DNA of 64,000 nt from Massospora cicadina (taxonomy: Eukaryota > Entomophthoromycota > Entomophthoromycetes > Entomophthorales > Entomophthoraceae): assembly GCA_022478985.1 (NCBI GenBank), contig JAKSZP010002727.1, forward strand, positions 142,503-206,502. Direction: 5' to 3'. Below the pieces are notes generated by a model. That model saw only the letters and a program-made list of their open reading frames with translations, searched no databases and was not told the origin of the DNA. A program made the position numbers and the translations under genes. Numbering within the stretch: position 1 is the first letter of the stretch; each line of letters starts with the position of its first letter. Positions 33,343 through 43,465 of the stretch are shown here, in pieces.

Positions 33343-33851
33343 AAGTAAAACGTAAAAAAATGGGTATTTTTATTTAAGGAAGTCAACCAACAAGGAATGT
33401 TGGTCACAAAAACATATTTAAAGTGTGCCAGGGAAATTTGGGTTCTGCGGAAATGTGCCCAAGCCTTGATGCTCCAATAAACAGACGCTTCCATCTGTTT
33501 TAGTAAAATACACCGAAAATGCCTTCACTCGAGTAATCAATTGAAGCTGTATTTTACCTGAGCTTTAAATTTCATAGCTAGAGCGGGACTCGAACCCTTG
33601 ATCTCCAACCAAGTGAATCGAACCATCTTTGTTTATAACGTAAATCGTTCATTTTAGTGCCTGGGCCGCGATCAGCGGCTGGGCGTTTTGCACCCATTTA
33701 GTATCAACCTGGGCATGTTTGGCTTGCACCCAGCGTTGATCTAAGGTGTGTTTCAAGTCATAAAGAGCCTGAAGCTTTACCTTCTGGGCCTCCTGTCGCC
33801 CATCCTTGTCTTTAGCATCTGTTCCTACTATAAAGTCATCCAACCATGACA
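32959..33851 (-). repeat. B-young 5' LTR
   Basis: 893 bp against 888 bp in the 3' LTR. The two copies differ at scattered positions and small indels, so insertion was not very recent. Confidence 0.9.
33381..33422 (-). promoter_or_regulatory. B-young LTR promoter (TATA) and self-primer
   Basis: TTTAAATATG starts at 33422 on the minus strand and the putative self-primer GTTGGTTGACT occupies 33391-33381. The upstream GACCAAC and the GTTGGT form a small inverted repeat. The same layout is found in B-old (TTTAAGTATG at 33892, GTTGGTTGACT at 33925-33935). Confidence 0.6.
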
Positions 33852-33856
33852 CTTAG

Positions 33857-34359
33857 CACAACTTCTGCCAATTGATGACTCACCCCTATTGTTTAAGTAT
33901 GTTTCCATGAGACCAACTTTCCTCGTTGGTTGACTTCCTAATAATAAATTCCCCATTAGTTTACATTTTTTGAATGTGGTTCCTTGGGTGAAGCTGTTAG
34001 TGGACCTCCTTGAGGAGGTCTCTAACAACGTTGGTCATTTTATTCTAATAAAAATATCTACCATATCTGGTGCACCACTTGGCCGCCATGGTCCCCTCCA
34101 GATTGAGGCACCCAAGCACTCTAGCACAGATCTCCACTTGGTCATGGACTCCCCTTTGGGGTCCAAACAGGTTTTGTTGTTTATTTTCTAGCTACTACTA
34201 TATACCGCCTTGTATACCCTTGCTCTGGGTCCCTTTTGCTCCAGAACCCTCTGCGGTGCTCTTTTTAAAATCTTGCTAAAAACTAGTTCATTGGCAGTGC
34301 GACTTTGCATCCTGCACCACCTCTCAATGAACAAGAGAGTTACACACAATCTCATGACA
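33857..34359 (+). mobile_element. B-old 5' LTR, second part
   Basis: It continues the LTR interrupted at 27029 and ends CTCATGACA at 34359. Directly after it TTAGTTGGCCAAA (34360-34372) is the primer-binding site, which pairs with GTTGGTTGACT (33925-33935) at 10 of 11 positions if G-U pairs are allowed. Confidence 0.85.
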
Positions 34360-34587
34360 TTAGTTGGCCAAACCTTTTATTTTATGTGCACTAAAACTAA
34401 TCATGTAAGGCTTTTTCTATGTGTTATTTGGGTGCGCCAGCCATTTGTCATGGCCTCTATGGGGCTCACCATTTCTTTCTCATTTGAAAAATGGTTTGTG
34501 CATCTTGGCATTATTCTTGCTACCTCCAACTGGGAAGTCCCACCCTTTTTGCTTGTACCTGATGGATTTGGATGTTTCACAATCTAA
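33980..34587 (+). pseudogene. B-old version of the LTR-spanning hydrophobic ORF
   Basis: Two frames (to 34188 and 34210-34587) align with the B-young 285-aa protein. They share SGAPLGR.GPLQIEAPK, MDSPLGS, NKRVTHNLMTLV and a WEVP motif after the helices (ATSNWEVP). The hydrophobic pattern is kept although many residues differ. One stop near 34189 and one frameshift. Confidence 0.6.
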
Positions 34588-34599
34588 GTGTTGTGATTT

Positions 34600-35030
34600 C
34601 TAAATTTCCCTAAAATTAATAAAAAAAATTTAACAAAAATGATTTTTTTCTTAGTACTGCGTTCAGATGGTGCAGGTGGGATCATCAATTAAGGGCCTGG
34701 TGGTGATGACCTTGGATAACAATGCACAAACTGCCGCCAAATTGGGTATGGAGTGTTTAAGCCCTAAATCACATTTTATAATGCTAATTCTTTTAAAATG
34801 AGCCAAATACCATCTCATGTGGCTCTAGTTTGGAACCCAATTTAGTATACAAGATCACCCAAGAGAGATCACGCTTGAACCCTACCTTAATTTGAAAAAC
34901 ACAGGCGGTGGAAAAGGATTTACTTTTACAATATAAAATAATTATGAAACTGCTCAAGGTATGGTGGAATATGTGGCCTCATTAGTAATAGTGGCCAATT
35001 ATCTCTCTCCATTCTAATATGCAAAACATA
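34600..35030 (+). pseudogene. B-old Gag to protease spacer, decayed
   Basis: The end of this stretch (GMVEYVASLVIVANY) matches the segment before the protease of B-young (GVVGYVASVVRVAHY). The sequence is cut by element C at 35036. It is shorter than the B-young counterpart, so part of Gag is deleted. Confidence 0.6.
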
Positions 35031-35035
35031 CCCTG

Positions 35036-36191
35036 TGTAAAGATTTACTTAGGTGTTTATTATCGGTAAACAACCCCAGTAGTCTTTTTACTGCACAGGT
35101 TCAGTTTCTTGTGCACTTTGTCTGCATTGTATAGTGTATTAGATTATCAGTTGATAATAGTATGACGACTATTATCTGTAGTTGAGTGTGAGTTCTTATA
35201 TCTTGGCCCAACGCTCGTCCAGTATTCCTGATTAAATATTTGAGATGTCATGATCTAGGGATTCTTTCCCTTGTTCTGTCTAACCCAATCTTCTTTGAGA
35301 TTCCCTGATGACAGTCTCTTCAGTCCAACACACAGTCAGCAGAAATCCCTAATTGTGCCTCCTTCTTCTCTAGATCCCCACTCAGATCTTTACTCTTTTC
35401 AATAAGAGTCTCCTAATTATTGGACACAGCAATAGTATCCTTGAGAAGAATAGCACAATTGAAAGTTAATAATAGTTTACTACTTAAACTATATACTGTA
35501 TGAAACACTATAGAACTTCTTTTCTAAGTGCTGTTCTCATAAATACTGTTTTTTATCATAAGTGAATTCCATTGAATTTATTGTGGGGATTCAGTCATCT
35601 AACCCTCAGTTGACACTTTTTAATGAAACGGCAGCCATTGCCATTGAATCACTCATCCTCCTCTTGGCAGCAATGGTCTTCCCCATCCTGGCTAGGATTC
35701 CATCATTGGACATCCTCAAGACCTAAACGGAAAGAGTTGGAAAACGTGTCCCTAACGTTTTTCTATCAATCCAAGTGAACCAACCATATTTGGCTAGCGA
35801 CCTGCTTAGGTAATGGGACTTATTACACATTAAGGCAGGTCACGCACCAACTGATTGATTTGATAGTTGCAGATGGCATCACTCGCCTTGCAACTTGCTA
35901 TTCATTCCCGATCAGTTGGTGATGAAACCTGACCAATACTAATTGGTACACCTGATAGTTAATCACTATCAGATATCCCTATTTCGTTGGCAGCTCCACC
36001 TGACAAGATCACAAGTATTTATACAGATCAATCCCTGACGGATACAACCAGGCGAATATCCCAAAATCTCCTGAATGTAGTTAGTCTGAAACTCAGGCAA
36101 ACCAATTTCCAATTCACTTCGCCTTAGGTAATCATCCCCTAGCGATTCCTGGTAATATAGCAGGCTGGGAATATGGGCAAAAATCCCAACA
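35036..36191 (-). repeat. Element C 3' LTR
   Basis: It contains a perfect hairpin GATAATAGT (35153-35161), loop ATGACG, ACTATTATC (35168-35176), conserved in the other LTR. Confidence 0.88.
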
Positions 36192-38240
36192 CATCCCCCT
36201 CTTGCCTAGATTTCCATCAAGAAAAGGACCGGGGCATGAGAACACCTCTTTGAACACTCAGTTGAATACTTCATTGGCTCAATTGGAGTATGATTATAAA
36301 TATTTAATGCTGCTTGGGATGACCTTTGGCATGCGGCGCTCTTTCTCTTCCTCCTCACTACTGCCTACTCAGAGCGCGGTCCCCATGATCTACTATTGTG
36401 CCAGGCTGATCAATTTACTTGTGACTATATTAGTCCCACAATCTGGTTCCCCCCATCAGGGCATATGACCCACTGTCATATTCAGGATTCTTGGTCCGGC
36501 ATCCTTGGTTTACTGATTTTCTCCTCATCCTAGACAGAGACTCTTGCCATCAATGGTTGTTTTGTGGTTCAAAAAAGAATACTTGTTTATGTTTGCCCTC
36601 ATTATTTCTCTCATAACCTCTTGACTCAAGTCATTCCTAATTCTTCTCTTGGAGAACTTATCCCATTAATTTTGAGATTAATTTCTCCAAAATTGTAGCT
36701 TAATGGATTGTACAGTGCATAATGTCGACTTCCATATAAGTCCAACATCCCCCTCTCATCCAGTTCATATGTCAAATTCCAAGTTGTGATACCAGCAGCT
36801 TCTAAATAGCTTGTATGATCAAGACTTCCGGCTCTTCCAGCAGATGAGTCAGGATTCATGGCAGAACCTCTTCTATGGTCCTTCCAGGACTCATACGCCT
36901 AGTATGGAACCAGCAGCTAGTCCTTCCATTGAATTACTTGAAATGGTAACCAATCCCTCCAAAACCAGGCTTGCAATTGTTTCGAATAACTCTCAGCAAA
37001 TTCTTCCTCTGTCATCAATTCCAGAGTTTGACTTCAAAACTCTCCTGGATTCAGCCCCTTTTGCAGATGCACTGACCATTGTCATAGATGCTCTGGAGAT
37101 TATGCCATTTGCTCTTGATTGCTCTTTTCTTGCTGGGTTGGACCTGCTTCCTGAGTTCCTCTTATGACTTGGACAATACTACAAATCTGCTTTCCTGGCT
37201 ACTGAGCTCACCATCAGTAACAATATTCATTTCAAGCTATCCTATGCTGAACTATGGGCCCAAGTCACCGAGGCTTTGTCCCCAGCGCTGAATCCCTCTG
37301 ATCTTGAGAACATCCTAGATTGGGATACTGCCGCTTATGCTCTTTGCTTTTCTGGCCAAGTTCTCTGAAGTCAGTCCATGAATCTTCCAGCCTCTCCTGG
37401 GTTTCACCGCTCCTTCAGCTTCAGCTTCCAAGAAGCCCATAGTCATCTCTTGCAGGATTTCATTCATTCCCTGCATGACTATCTCTTTGCCAGCGCTTTC
37501 CATCAATATCTTCCACTGATGGCGTTAGTAGGGGGCATGATTTTGGAAACCCCCATCAAGCATCCCTTGTTTGCTGCCAGCCCATATGTCCGGTGTTCTT
37601 GCTGAAGCCCATCATCAGGCGCACAAGACTAATCTTCTAGCTCTGGTACCATATCATGATTACTCAGGGTTATTTTCTGACTGCCTCTTCTTATACTGTT
37701 GCTTTCCTCCACACTCTGAGATTTCGTGATTGGCTTCTTTTAACATTTAAATTTCCCTTCCCCTAGTTGCTTTCTTGCAGGGTTCTGCATCCACTCAAAG
37801 AATGTGGTTTCATGTAGGTCTAGCTTTTGCTAGCATCCAATCTCACATCAATTTTGTTAGGCTGTTCATTCCTACCGCGATCCATCCTCCCTCCCCCAAG
37901 AGGTGACATAAGCGGAATCATCCCTGTATCAAGGACAATTAATAAAAATAAAAATTATAAAACTATATCAGCTTTTTCTATGCGGTTTGTATTAAATTTT
38001 TTCCCAATATCTTTTATCAATTTTTTATTTTTATTCTTCTTTTTTCCATGGGACTTGACTTTGTTTCAGTTCAGCGGTACATCTTTTTATTTTTTTCCCC
38101 AAACTGGGTCCTGGGTACTTAAACCTGCCAGTTTTCTATGGTTCAGAGGTATTTTTTTCGTATTTAATCATCTAGATTGGTTCAGAGGTCCTTTTTTCAG
38201 ACTTGATTTATTATCAGGACATCTACAACTTAATGGTTCA
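36192..38240. other. Element C extra region between integrase and 3' LTR
   Basis: About 2 kb that the related element D does not have (in D the integrase C-terminus almost reaches the LTR). On the element's own strand no ORF is recognisable. On the opposite strand a degenerate reading can be followed (next entry). This is an accessory segment of unknown origin. Confidence 0.6.
36811..37605 (+). pseudogene. Antisense ORF remnant in element C, unrecognised
   Basis: The plus-strand frame 36811-37167 (118 aa) contains the phrases SIPEFDFKTLLDSAPF and ALDCSFLAGLDLLPEF. It goes on after a stop as LGQYYKSAFLATELTISNN and LSYAELWAQVTEALSPALN, and ends in 37378-37605. The mixture of hydrophobic and acidic helices looks like protein sequence rather than chance, but I recognise no family. 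It runs opposite to gag-pol. Antisense accessory ORFs next to the 3' LTR are known in some plant gypsy elements; whether this is one is inference. Confidence 0.35.
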
Positions 38241-39404
38241 TTGGTCCTTTGAAAACTCTTTTAATTTTTTCATTGATCCATCACTTAAGATACTTAGCAT
38301 GGACTTGATTTACAACTCTTCCATCCATGAGATTCTTGATGGAGTAGGCGTCAGTTGCTGTCTTAGTGATTACATCAAACAGACCCAACCACAATGCATC
38401 TTGTTTGTTTCTTCTTCCAAAACCATACATATCACAATAGGCAACTCTTTCGCCTATTTGATATTCTGCTAAGGCCGGTCAGTTCTTATTGTCTGTTGAT
38501 TTTGCTTGTATCCTTTTCTTCAACATAGTATTGAATGCTTGCAATTACATATCAATCAGAATATTCATCAGTCAGTTCAAGTAAAGTTTGGAGCTCATCC
38601 CCGATGTTAGTTCCACCACTGAGTATAAAATTGGCAGCAACGCGGCCTTCCTCATGTACAACAACTCAAACGGCGTTTTTCCATCGATGTATGATGACTG
38701 ATATTGTAGGAGAACATCGCTGAACTCAGGTACGTTCCCCATGCAGAAGTTCTTCCTGCGACCAGCTTCCTCAGCATTGCGTCCAGCATTCCATTTACTT
38801 ATTCTACCAGTCTGTTTGTCTCTAGCCAGTAGGGTACTTACACAACTCCTCTGATCCCCATTATCTCATTCAATATCAGGATCGCATGAGACGTGAAGTT
38901 TGTCCCATTATCTCTAAGCAGGACCTGTGGACATCTGTGTCTATATACTACTTGATACAGGATTAACCTTGCGGTGCTGGTAGCATTTACTTTTGTTAGG
39001 GCCTTCATCTCGACCCATCTCATCAGATGGTCAATAGCAACTATGATGTACTTGACTCCCCCTGTGCTCATCGTCAACAGCCCCATTATGTCAATGGACA
39101 CCATATGCCAGGCAAATAAATGACAGACTAGTCAGCATCCAGTTGTATTCTTATGTGGCTTGTGCAGCTGGCACTCCACACAACAAGCTAGATAGTCTGC
39201 AACATCATAGTTGATTGACTCCCAGTAGTAGTACTGGCAAATATGATCAATTGTTTTTCTCAGGTCTCCATGCCTAACAACCTTATGAGCTGCTTGCACA
39301 ATAGATGCTCTTTCCGACAGCTTCAGGAATAATAACTGCTTCCTGTTAATCATCTTAAATACTTTTCCATACATGGTTTTGGTGTTTTCCATAACTTTCC
39401 GCAT
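38241..39404 (-). pseudogene. Element C integrase
   Basis: Zinc region: AHKVVRHGDLRKT and CCVECQLHK (39404-39132). Core: SIDIMGLLTMSTGGVKYIIVAIDHLMRWVE (here only in part: SIDIMGLLT, AIDHLMRWVE), then VLLRDNGTNFTSH with the second Asp (frame 39104-38838). Downstream fragments (SSYIDGKTPFELLY, GERVAYCDMYGFGRRNK) continue to about 38290. The third catalytic Glu lies in a region of frameshifts near 38800. Confidence 0.8.
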
Positions 39405-39842
39405 TGAACCTTGGATTTCTCAGGGCTCATTCCCAATTTCTCCGTCGACCATTCTTTGGAATAGCTCATCCACCTGTGGGTATACCATTTGGACCATTGG
39501 TAACTGCAATAAGCCATCCACATTCTGGTGAGAAGCCCCCACTCAGTGGACAATCTCATAATCATAAGCCTGTAGCTTAAGTGCCCATCAGGCCAGTCGT
39601 CCTTCTGGCTCTCTCAAATTGTGAAGCCAACGTAATGAAGAGTGGTCTGTCACCACTTTAAAGTGCGTTTCGTGGATGTACACCTGAAACTGCTTACAGG
39701 CATAAATGACTGTAAGGCATTTTTGCTCAGTTATGGTGTAATACCTCTCAGCGGCTGAGAGTGTCTGGATCACATATGCCACCAGATGTTCATCCCCAAG
39801 TTCGTCTACTTGGCTTAGTATGGCACCAATTGCCGTCAACAA
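39405..39842 (-). pseudogene. Element C RNase H
   Basis: Frame 39842-39588 carries LSAAERYYTITEQKCLTVIYACKQF and VVTDHSSLRWLHNLREPEGRLA, the usual Glu and TDH motifs, then LKLQAYDYEIV..HQNVDG in a second frame. The N-terminal DAS region is missing from this frame. Confidence 0.8.
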
Positions 39843-39904
39843 AGCATTGGTCTTTATAATAAACTCTCTATCAAAATTTGGATATTTCAGAATTGGAGAA
39901 TCTA

Positions 39905-41110
39905 TTAAATACCAGCATGGCTCATCAAAGGATTCATGAGCCTCTTCATTCCATATGAATCTTTTTTCAGATTTTTTAACAGATGGAATAAAGGCTCAGC
40001 TATTTGGGCAAAGTCCTGAATAAATCTTCTGTAGTATCTGACCATCCCAAGGAACACTTGGAAGTCTTGGACACTCTTTGGCACAGCCATCCATTCTATG
40101 GCTTCTATTTTCTGGGCTTGCGGATGCAATCCACTGGAGTTAATCACGAATCCCAGATATTCCAACTCTTTTTTGAAGAAGTGACACTTCCTTGTCTTAA
40201 TCTTCAGGTTAGCTGCAGACAGTCACTTGAATACTTCTTCCAAGTGGTGTAGGTGATTAGTAAATGTCCTACTGAACACTTATATCATCCAAGTATACCA
40301 GGATGCATGACAACTTCAAGTCGCTAAGTATAGCGTCCATGGCCCTCTGGAACGTCGCAGGCGCATTGCAAAGAACCTGGGGCATCCTCATCGGCTGGTA
40401 TAACCCCTGAGCAGTAATAATCACGCTTTTTATTGGTATTCTTCTGGCAAGTTGATCTGCCAATATCCCAAGTTCAGATCCATCACGTAGAAATACTTCG
40501 CTTCTCTCAATCAGTATAGCACATTGTCAATTCTTGGAAGAGGATACGAATCCTTCTTCATAATCTTATTCAGCTTTCAGTAGTTGATCACCACCCAGTT
40601 GGAGCCATCCTTTTTCTCCATGATTAGAATTGGACTCGCCCAGGGACTCAACAAAGGAACTAGAAGCCAATGCTTCACTAGTTTGCTGATTTCATCTTCC
40701 ACTAACGCTTCAGCTGCTTTCTATTATCAGATCAGTCTCATTCTGATTGACATATTTTCCCCAGTGTCAAACTTATGTATCACATCTCGTGTGCATCCCA
40801 AATCGTGGTCATCCTGAGCAAATACTTCCCGGTATTTTTCAAATAATTCGAGCACCTCCTCTTGCTGGTCTTCCAAAAGATCAGCAAGTTGCTCTTGATC
40901 AACCAATAGGTTGATGCTCTTGGTTACCCCAGTTTGTAATCCCATCTCATTGAGAGTCCCAAAATCATGGAATCTCCTCCATTTGGACGTTGGGATCAGA
41001 TGAACAATTGCAATGATCTGATTCTTCCTAATCTTCATCAGTTTTTCACTTAAATTTGCCAGGAGAACTCGAATTTCTCCATGGCCCAACATTATTATCC
41101 CAGGAGCCAC
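39905..41110 (-). pseudogene. Element C linker and reverse transcriptase
   Basis: Frame 41110-40727 is the linker with ELFEKYREVFAQDDHDLG, found in all elements of this group. RT motifs follow in broken frames: SPWASPILIMEKKDGS, KKDSYPLPRID, NAPATFQRAMDAIL and VYLDD at about 40290 (catalytic YLDD intact), then LEYLGFVINSSGLHPQAQKIEAI and FLGMVRYYRRFI (40165-39905). Confidence 0.82.
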
Positions 41111-41301
41111 TCAAGGCTCCACTCTGGACTTCTTCCAGGGGCTTCTGACCTCCCCATATAACAGCTCAGGTATCTCCAATGTCAACCCCATGTTGACTAT
41201 CATCTGCAATCCTGGCGTTATGGTCTTCTCATTCTTGATCCTCAGTGGAATTCCACGGTTCTCTAGGGTTTCCACTGGCATTTTTTGTCACTTCCTACCA
41301 A

Positions 41302-41890
41302 CTAATTGGTAAGAATTGGGACAATGCCGTCATTGTATATTAGATTGATGGAGTTGTTTCTCCTATTTAGCGGAGCTTCACCATCCTTTTGATATACCAA
41401 TGATAACGTCTGACCCAATATGGTCAATGTATTATCCTTGAAGTTACATTTAACTCCATACTTGCATAGAAACTCCGTTCTAATCAGAATTTCATAGTTT
41501 TGGTTGGCTAAAACTATTGCTGGTGCAGATACCACCAATGACATGAATCATAGTGCAAAGTGCTATACGCTCCACAGGAGATGGTGGTGTTTGGTCCAGA
41601 TGTCCCGTATTCCTTCTTATGTTCCAAGTCTGACGAGATCTTCATCCTCTTTACCAGCTTAGTTAAGACAATGTTGATGGGTGCTCCGCTGTTGACAATT
41701 GCCCTCATCCGCACTTGATTCACTTGTATGTCTATATACGTACACTTGAGGTATTGCAATATAGTGTTTACTGAGTGAATAGTGGCGTTATTAGCTAAAT
41801 TGAGGGTGTGAATAATTTGTACTAACAAATCAGGAAATGATTTCTTTATCGTGTTGAGGGGGATTGACAAATTGGCATCATCTAATCAGA
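41302..41890 (-). pseudogene. Element C protease, catalytic Asp changed to Asn
   Basis: The active site reads RAIVNSGAPINIV: the catalytic Asp of D-[ST]-G is Asn, a G-to-A change on the coding strand. The CTYIDIQVNQVR segment upstream and the YGTSGPNTTISCGAYSTL segment downstream are family hallmarks. A frameshift near 41530 leads to a second frame (41544-41302) with APAIVLANQNYEILIRTEFL. Confidence 0.82.
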
Positions 41891-41921
41891 CTTCAGATAA
41901 TTCTTCTAGATTCTAAGCAGT

Positions 41922-43440
41922 TCAAATCTTGTCTGCCAGTTGTTGGGCATATGGCTGGGAAACTTCCTTGATTATCTCAGGGTCGATTCTCTTTGCCCCA
42001 GCTCTGGTCACGGCATTTACATCCAAATTAACCACTTGATACAGCTGATCCTGTTTGTCATCGTTCAAAAACAGATCACTGATATCAATTTCCTTGGTCA
42101 TGATGTTGGGAGAAACAGGCTTCTCCACAGCTCTAGACTGTTCCCCATCTAGGCCGCAGGCTCTTTTCATGATTCCTTGGTGGCATATAACTCTTTCACC
42201 TGGACCACGTTGATCTGATCCTTTGGCTTCTTACAGTGCATGGCGAAATGTCCTTTTTCCACCACATTGGTAGCAGACCTTTTCCTTCTTATTCAACCAT
42301 CTGAATTCTTTGGGCTTTTTCCCTGGCACGGTTCAGTTGGCCGTTTCTTTAGCACCTTTGTTCCCCTTTGTGGGGTTCAAATTGCACACTGGATGAATTT
42401 AAAGCTTCTATTTGGGGCATCAAATGGCGCTCTTAAAATATTTAAATTATCTACCATTTTTAAGGTAGTTATTTCTGTTGCAAACATGGAAGATATCATG
42501 CAATGCAAATCGTGATAGGGCCAAAGGGCCACTTGTAAGGCTTCTGGCATTGAAGTCATCCAATACTTTCGCTCCAACCAGGATATGCGACTCCTGGTAA
42601 AACTGATCCGCAAAGCTTGCTAGAGACTTATCTTTATGGAACTGGATTCCCATAAACTCCTGTTTGCGCTTCAACATGCATGTCAGACTCCTGAATTCTT
42701 TCATGATGGCCGCCTTTGCTTCCACATATGACCAGCTGTCCCCCTCCAGGTGAGGTAATACTAAATTCAAACAGTCAGTATCTAAGCAATTCATGATTGT
42801 CAACGTCTTTTGACAATTCCCGTAGCCATACATGGTCATATTGATTAGTCTGAAAAATGCTGGGGCGTTATCCTGATAGAACGTTGGAAATTTCAGCATT
42901 GCCTTAAATTTCTCTGATTTTCTATAGCCAATTCTCTAAGTTTGGCCACTTGGCTAACTTGAGGAGTGACTTCAGGCGTCATCTCTGAAATGGTAGCAAA
43001 AGCAGGTGGCATGTTCCTTGGGGTATTAGACTTCCCAAGTATTATGCAAGGACTTCTTTCTTCAGCATCGCTTGCCATATCTGGCTCACAACCGCATTTG
43101 TGAGGTTTAAGTTCCTCCACCTGTTTGATCAGTTGCTCTATATCCGCGTTGAATTTTTCTCAAATGAACGCGATCTTCTTCTCACTCCATTTTCAGGTAT
43201 AAGACCTCTTGAACGAGGTCCCCTTCTTTCTTCTTCAATGAAATTACTTTCCTAAGTAACTTGTTCCCAAAACTTGCAACATTATCTATCCCTTTCTCCA
43301 CCTTGGCGACTCATTCTTCCAAGGCTGCAATTTCTAATGATCTGCTGAGTTTAGGGAATTCTGATTCACAGTGGCTAATTCCATCCACAGTTTGCGTAAC
43401 TTGTCTTTGTATGATATTCTTATAAATTTATTAACTCAAC
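41922..43440 (-). pseudogene. Element C Gag with zinc knuckle
   Basis: The capsid part is frame 42899-42447 (150 aa; FYQDNAPAFFRLINMTMYGYG, and EFMGIQFHKDKSLASFADQFYQE, each matching elements D and E). The zinc knuckle near 42280-42235 reads CYQC then, one frame on, EKGHFAMHC, so a 1-nt shift lies inside it. A charged linker (42170-41922) leads to the protease. The N-terminal part (to about 43440) is frameshifted. Confidence 0.78.
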
Positions 43441-43445
43441 TACAC

Positions 43446-43463
43446 CCCTGTAGTGAGCACAAA
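43446..43463 (-). promoter_or_regulatory. tRNA-type primer-binding site, element C
   Basis: TTTGTGCTCACTACAGGG on the minus strand, 2 nt from the LTR. The D copy (TGGTGCTCACTACAGGG) has the TGG start complementary to a tRNA CCA end; here two bases have changed. Confidence 0.65.
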
Positions 43464-43465
43464 CT

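Larger units (their letters stand above)
27030..33851 (-). mobile_element. B-young: complete Ty3/gypsy chromovirus, TSD CTTAG
   Basis: LTRs at 27030-27917 (3') and 32959-33851 (5') begin TGTCATGG and end CTTGACA on the minus strand. CTTAG at 27025-27029 and 33852-33856 is a perfect 5-bp duplication. A polypurine tract (AAGAAGGAGGAGAGGG) sits next to the 3' LTR. The order on the minus strand is hydrophobic/Gag-like ORF, protease, RT, RNase H, integrase, chromodomain. It is inserted into the LTR of an older copy of the same family in opposite orientation. Long frames remain, so it is the youngest large element here, but RT and Gag carry stops. Confidence 0.93.

Noticed and set aside
33575..33630. 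tRNA-like B box (GGTTCGAGTCCCGC on the minus strand) in the B LTR
   Set aside because: The T stem does not pair well and the stretch is part of the Pol reading frame in the LTR. It may be chance, so not called as a tRNA or SINE.
36626..36859. Minus-strand ORF of 77 aa in the element C accessory region
   Set aside because: No motif, and the opposite strand gives the more protein-like reading. Left undecided within the accessory region.
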